A DNA stretch of 16,266 nucleotides from Lysobacter_K sp038248955. Its GTDB lineage: Bacteria > Pseudomonadota > Gammaproteobacteria > Xanthomonadales > Xanthomonadaceae. Positions 14,141 through 16,266 of this stretch are shown here, one piece after another; positions within the stretch are counted from its first letter, which is position 1, and each line of letters starts with the position of its first letter. Under the pieces are notes generated by a model. That model saw only the letters and a program-made list of their open reading frames with translations. It had not been told where the DNA came from and did not search any database. The stretch is from assembly GCA_038248955.1 (NCBI GenBank), contig JBBRWW010000061.1, positions 1 through 16,266 of the forward strand, in the 5' to 3' direction. A program made the position numbers and the translations under genes.

Positions 14141-15745
14141 GTGGCAGACAAGGCGGACATTGAAGCGCATCGGCAGCCCCCGCGTCGACTGCAAGTGACT
14201 TTGCTGGCGCTGTACCCGCTGGCATGGCTGGTGCTGTTCGCCGGTTCCAATCTCTATTGGTTCCTGCCCGCGGGCCTGCGACTGGGCATGTTGTGGATGC
14301 TGCCGCGCAGGGACTGGTGGAAAATGGCATTGCTCGAATGGTCGGTGATCCTGGTCCTTGGCGTGACACGGGGTGCATTTGAAACGGCGACGGCCTTGGC
14401 TGTTTCCGCCGTGCTGCCCTGGTGCATCTACGCGGTGGTGTTGCGCGGCATCGGACGTCACGGTCGCGATACGCCATCACGCGAAGCGATACCGCGATTG
14501 CTGGTGGTCGGGCTGGTGGCGGCACTGTTCACCTCCATCGTCCTGACCGCGACCGACCTCAATGACGATGGCGAGTTGGCGGCCAGCCTGGCGGCGATGC
14601 TGGGGTCCTACGCGCTCGGCGACTTTGCCGGCGTCGTGATGGTCGTGGCCGTGATGTTGGCACTGGCGGACCAGTGGCGGCCCGATCGCGTGGCGTGGAG
14701 CGCCCTGGTCGCCAATGGCCTGGTGTTGGCACCGCTGCTGCTGATGCTGGCGCTGCATACGCTGCCGGTGGTCGAGGCGCCCGTATACCCGCTGGTGCTG
14801 GCGCTGTTGCCGGTTTTCGCGCTCGCCTACCGCTTCGGTTGGCGGCCCGCCGCAATCGCCTTCGGCCTGCTGGGCCTGGGCATCCATGCGCTCAGCGGCC
14901 CGATCGAGGCGCTGTGGGCGCCCGGGCAGTCGCAACTGCTGTACACGGTCAGCGGATCCGCCGCACTGCTGCTCGGGGTGGCGAGCGAGACCCAGCGCGT
15001 GCAGCGCAGCGCGCTGACGGCCACGGTCGAGGCGCTGTTCCTGCGTCGCAACCAGATGACCGATATCGCCGATCGCATGGCGTTGCTGCAGCAGCAGGAG
15101 CGCCGCCGGATCGGCGTCGAACTCCATGACCAGCTCGGCCAGGACATGACCGCGATCGCGACGCGACTGCGCGTGGTCGAGCGCACCGCGACGGAGGAAG
15201 CGGTCAAGACCGGCTTGCTTTCGATCGGCCGGCTGGTCGACGACGCCCACGCCCACCTGCGCGAAGCCATCAATGACCTGCACCCGGCCGTGATCGACCG
15301 CTTCGGCCTGGCGCGCGCGCTGTGCGAGGGCCCGATGGCGGAAATGCTGCGCGACCGCGGCATCGACTACGTGCCCGAGATCGAGGGCGACATCGACCAC
15401 CTCAACGAAACCATCGCGATGTCGCTGTATCGCATCTGCCAGGAGGCGGCCAACAACTGCGTGCGCCATGTCGGCAGCGGTCGCTTCCGGATCGCGATCG
15501 GACTGTTGGAAGGCCGCCACGATGCGGTCGTGAGCCTGGCGATCGACGACGATGGTGGCGAGGTGCCGCTGTACAAGACCCGCACCGGGCGCGGCCTCAA
15601 GAGCATCGCCGATCGCGCCGATGCACTCGGCGCCGCCTACCAGTTCAACGTGGCATCGGGCAAGCCGCGCCATTCGCTGCTGCTGCGCCTGCCGCCACTG
15701 GCCGGACCGGGGACTACGCCAACGGAGGTGACCCGCCAGGCGTGA
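14141..15745 (+). CDS. Membrane sensor histidine kinase, MASE1-like with HisKA_3 and HATPase
   Basis: The protein has 534 residues from GTG 14141, which has GGAGG just upstream; a longer frame from 13976 only reads back through the regulator. The N-terminal half (about 18-282) has eight or so hydrophobic helices. WFLPAGLRLGMLWML (40-54) and ALGDFAGVVMVVAVML (158-173) suggest a MASE1-type integral sensory domain, a family call of moderate certainty. A linker helix (283-320) leads to HisKA_3 with ERRRIGVELHDQLGQDM (320-336), His329 being the phospho-acceptor. The DLHPAVIDRFGLARAL segment follows. The ATPase has LYRICQEAANNCVRH (429-443), a short DDDGGE box (469-474) and GRGLKSIADRADALGA (483-498). 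It is divergent from the NarL-type regulator and presumably its cognate kinase. The signal is unknown; no extended periplasmic domain is visible, so sensing is probably in the membrane. It converges with the phosphomannomutase gene. Confidence 0.93.
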   Translation: MADKADIEAHRQPPRRLQVTLLALYPLAWLVLFAGSNLYWFLPAGLRLGMLWMLPRRDWWKMALLEWSVILVLGVTRGAFETATALAVSAVLPWCIYAVVLRGIGRHGRDTPSREAIPRLLVVGLVAALFTSIVLTATDLNDDGELAASLAAMLGSYALGDFAGVVMVVAVMLALADQWRPDRVAWSALVANGLVLAPLLLMLALHTLPVVEAPVYPLVLALLPVFALAYRFGWRPAAIAFGLLGLGIHALSGPIEALWAPGQSQLLYTVSGSAALLLGVASETQRVQRSALTATVEALFLRRNQMTDIADRMALLQQQERRRIGVELHDQLGQDMTAIATRLRVVERTATEEAVKTGLLSIGRLVDDAHAHLREAINDLHPAVIDRFGLARALCEGPMAEMLRDRGIDYVPEIEGDIDHLNETIAMSLYRICQEAANNCVRHVGSGRFRIAIGLLEGRHDAVVSLAIDDDGGEVPLYKTRTGRGLKSIADRADALGAAYQFNVASGKPRHSLLLRLPPLAGPGTTPTEVTRQA

Positions 15746-15785
15746 GTGCCTACCCGTCGTCGGCGCCGGCGTCGAGGCATGGCAT

Positions 15786-15811
15786 TGCAGCACTGCGCAC
15801 TGCAGCACTGC
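15786..15811. repeat. Short tandem direct repeat in the kinase/phosphomutase gap
   Basis: TGCAGCACTGC occurs twice (15786-15796, 15801-15811) separated by GCAC, giving a 15-base period of about 1.7 copies. It lies in a 121-base convergent gap between two stop codons. No clear intrinsic terminator was seen in the gap. Confidence 0.6.
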
Positions 15812-15866
15812 CGTGGCCCGCGGCGTCGATCGCAGACCTTGCCGGTGCGGCCGTGCTGTCGCCGCG

Positions 15867-16266
15867 TCAACCCGCCGCGGTCATCAGCGCGCGAATCTCC
15901 CCCACCCGGTCCTCGACCAGGCCCGGATTGGCTCGCGACTCGATGTTCAGCCGCACCAGCGGTTCGGTGTTGGAACTGCGCAGGTTCATGCGCCACTCAC
16001 CGAAGTCCGCCGACAGCCCGTCGGTGTAGTCCAGCACCGGGTCGAGATCGGCGTAGTGCTCCAGCACCGCGTGGATCGCCGCCGGCGCATCGGCGACGCT
16101 GAAGTTGATCTCGCCGCTGCACGGGAACTTGCGCATGCGCTCCTTGATGAAGGCATGCCCGGTCTTGCACAGGATCGGCACGCCGCCGGCTTCGCGCACC
16201 ATCTCGATCGTGTTCCAGACCAGCCGCGGGTCGTGGATCACCTTGCCGCCCGGGCGACGCGCGAGC
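15867..16266 (-). CDS. xanA: Phosphomannomutase/phosphoglucomutase, C-terminal part with apparent in-frame internal deletion (cut by right edge)
   Basis: This is the C-terminal 132 residues of an alpha-D-phosphohexomutase of the XanA/ManB/AlgC type. The enzyme interconverts mannose- and glucose-6-P with their 1-phosphates for LPS and exopolysaccharide. Visible signs are PGGKVIHDPRLVWNT, CKTGHAFIKERMR, FPCSGEINFSVADA, the YTDGLSADFGEWR segment and the phosphate-binding loop LRSSNTEPLVRLN near the C-terminus. In family members about 50 residues separate the KERMR segment from the FPxSGEIN segment. They carry the sugar-binding GGEMSAHHYF loop and DSGMIPWLL. Here KERMR joins directly to KFPCSGEIN, with no frame loss or stop. 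The encoded enzyme should lack the substrate-specificity loop and is probably inactive unless the junction is an assembly error. The N-terminal part with the catalytic Ser lies outside the window. The xanA symbol is by resemblance to the Xanthomonas protein. Confidence 0.85.
   Translation of the reverse strand, partial: LARRPGGKVIHDPRLVWNTIEMVREAGGVPILCKTGHAFIKERMRKFPCSGEINFSVADAPAAIHAVLEHYADLDPVLDYTDGLSADFGEWRMNLRSSNTEPLVRLNIESRANPGLVEDRVGEIRALMTAAG

Overview
The window is about 16 kb of GC-rich chromosomal DNA with the gene content and order of a gammaproteobacterium in the Xanthomonadaceae/Lysobacteraceae (Xanthomonas, Lysobacter, Luteimonas group). The assignment is inferred from three things: the hrcA-grpE-dnaK-dnaJ-dapB-carA order, the fur/bamE divergence, and protein sequences close to remembered Xanthomonas homologues. 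The DNA is almost fully coding. No gap exceeds 300 bases; the largest are hrcA/recN (191), carA/dapB (188), bamE/fur (166) and ratA/smpB (175). I see no tRNA, rRNA, IS element, CRISPR array or prophage.

Region 1 (1-6753, minus strand) reads, in transcription order, hrcA, grpE, dnaK, dnaJ, dapB and carA (cut by the left edge). It couples the HrcA repressor and the DnaK chaperone machine to lysine/peptidoglycan (DapB) and carbamoyl-phosphate (CarA) synthesis. Two close matches to the heat-shock sigma-32 promoter lie directly before grpE and dnaK. A strong hairpin separates dnaK from dnaJ.

Region 2 (6945-11167) holds recN (+), fur (-), bamE/omlA (+), ratB/rnfH and ratA (-), and smpB (+). This is the widespread gammaproteobacterial recN-bamE-ratB-ratA-smpB neighbourhood with fur placed between recN and bamE. 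It serves DNA repair, iron control, outer-membrane assembly, and ribosome rescue or modulation.

Region 3 (11231-15745) is a signalling island. A NarL-type response regulator (-) is followed 41 bases later by a CHASE-PAS-HisKA hybrid-less kinase (-). On the other side, a multi-membrane HisKA_3-type kinase (+) diverges from the regulator with only 19 bases between the two start codons. Two sensors of different families therefore flank one regulator.

Region 4 (15867-16266, minus, cut by the right edge) is the C-terminal part of a phosphomannomutase/phosphoglucomutase (XanA/AlgC/ManB family). About 50 codons, including the conserved GEMS-type sugar-binding loop, appear to be missing in frame. 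This is the most unexpected observation in the window.
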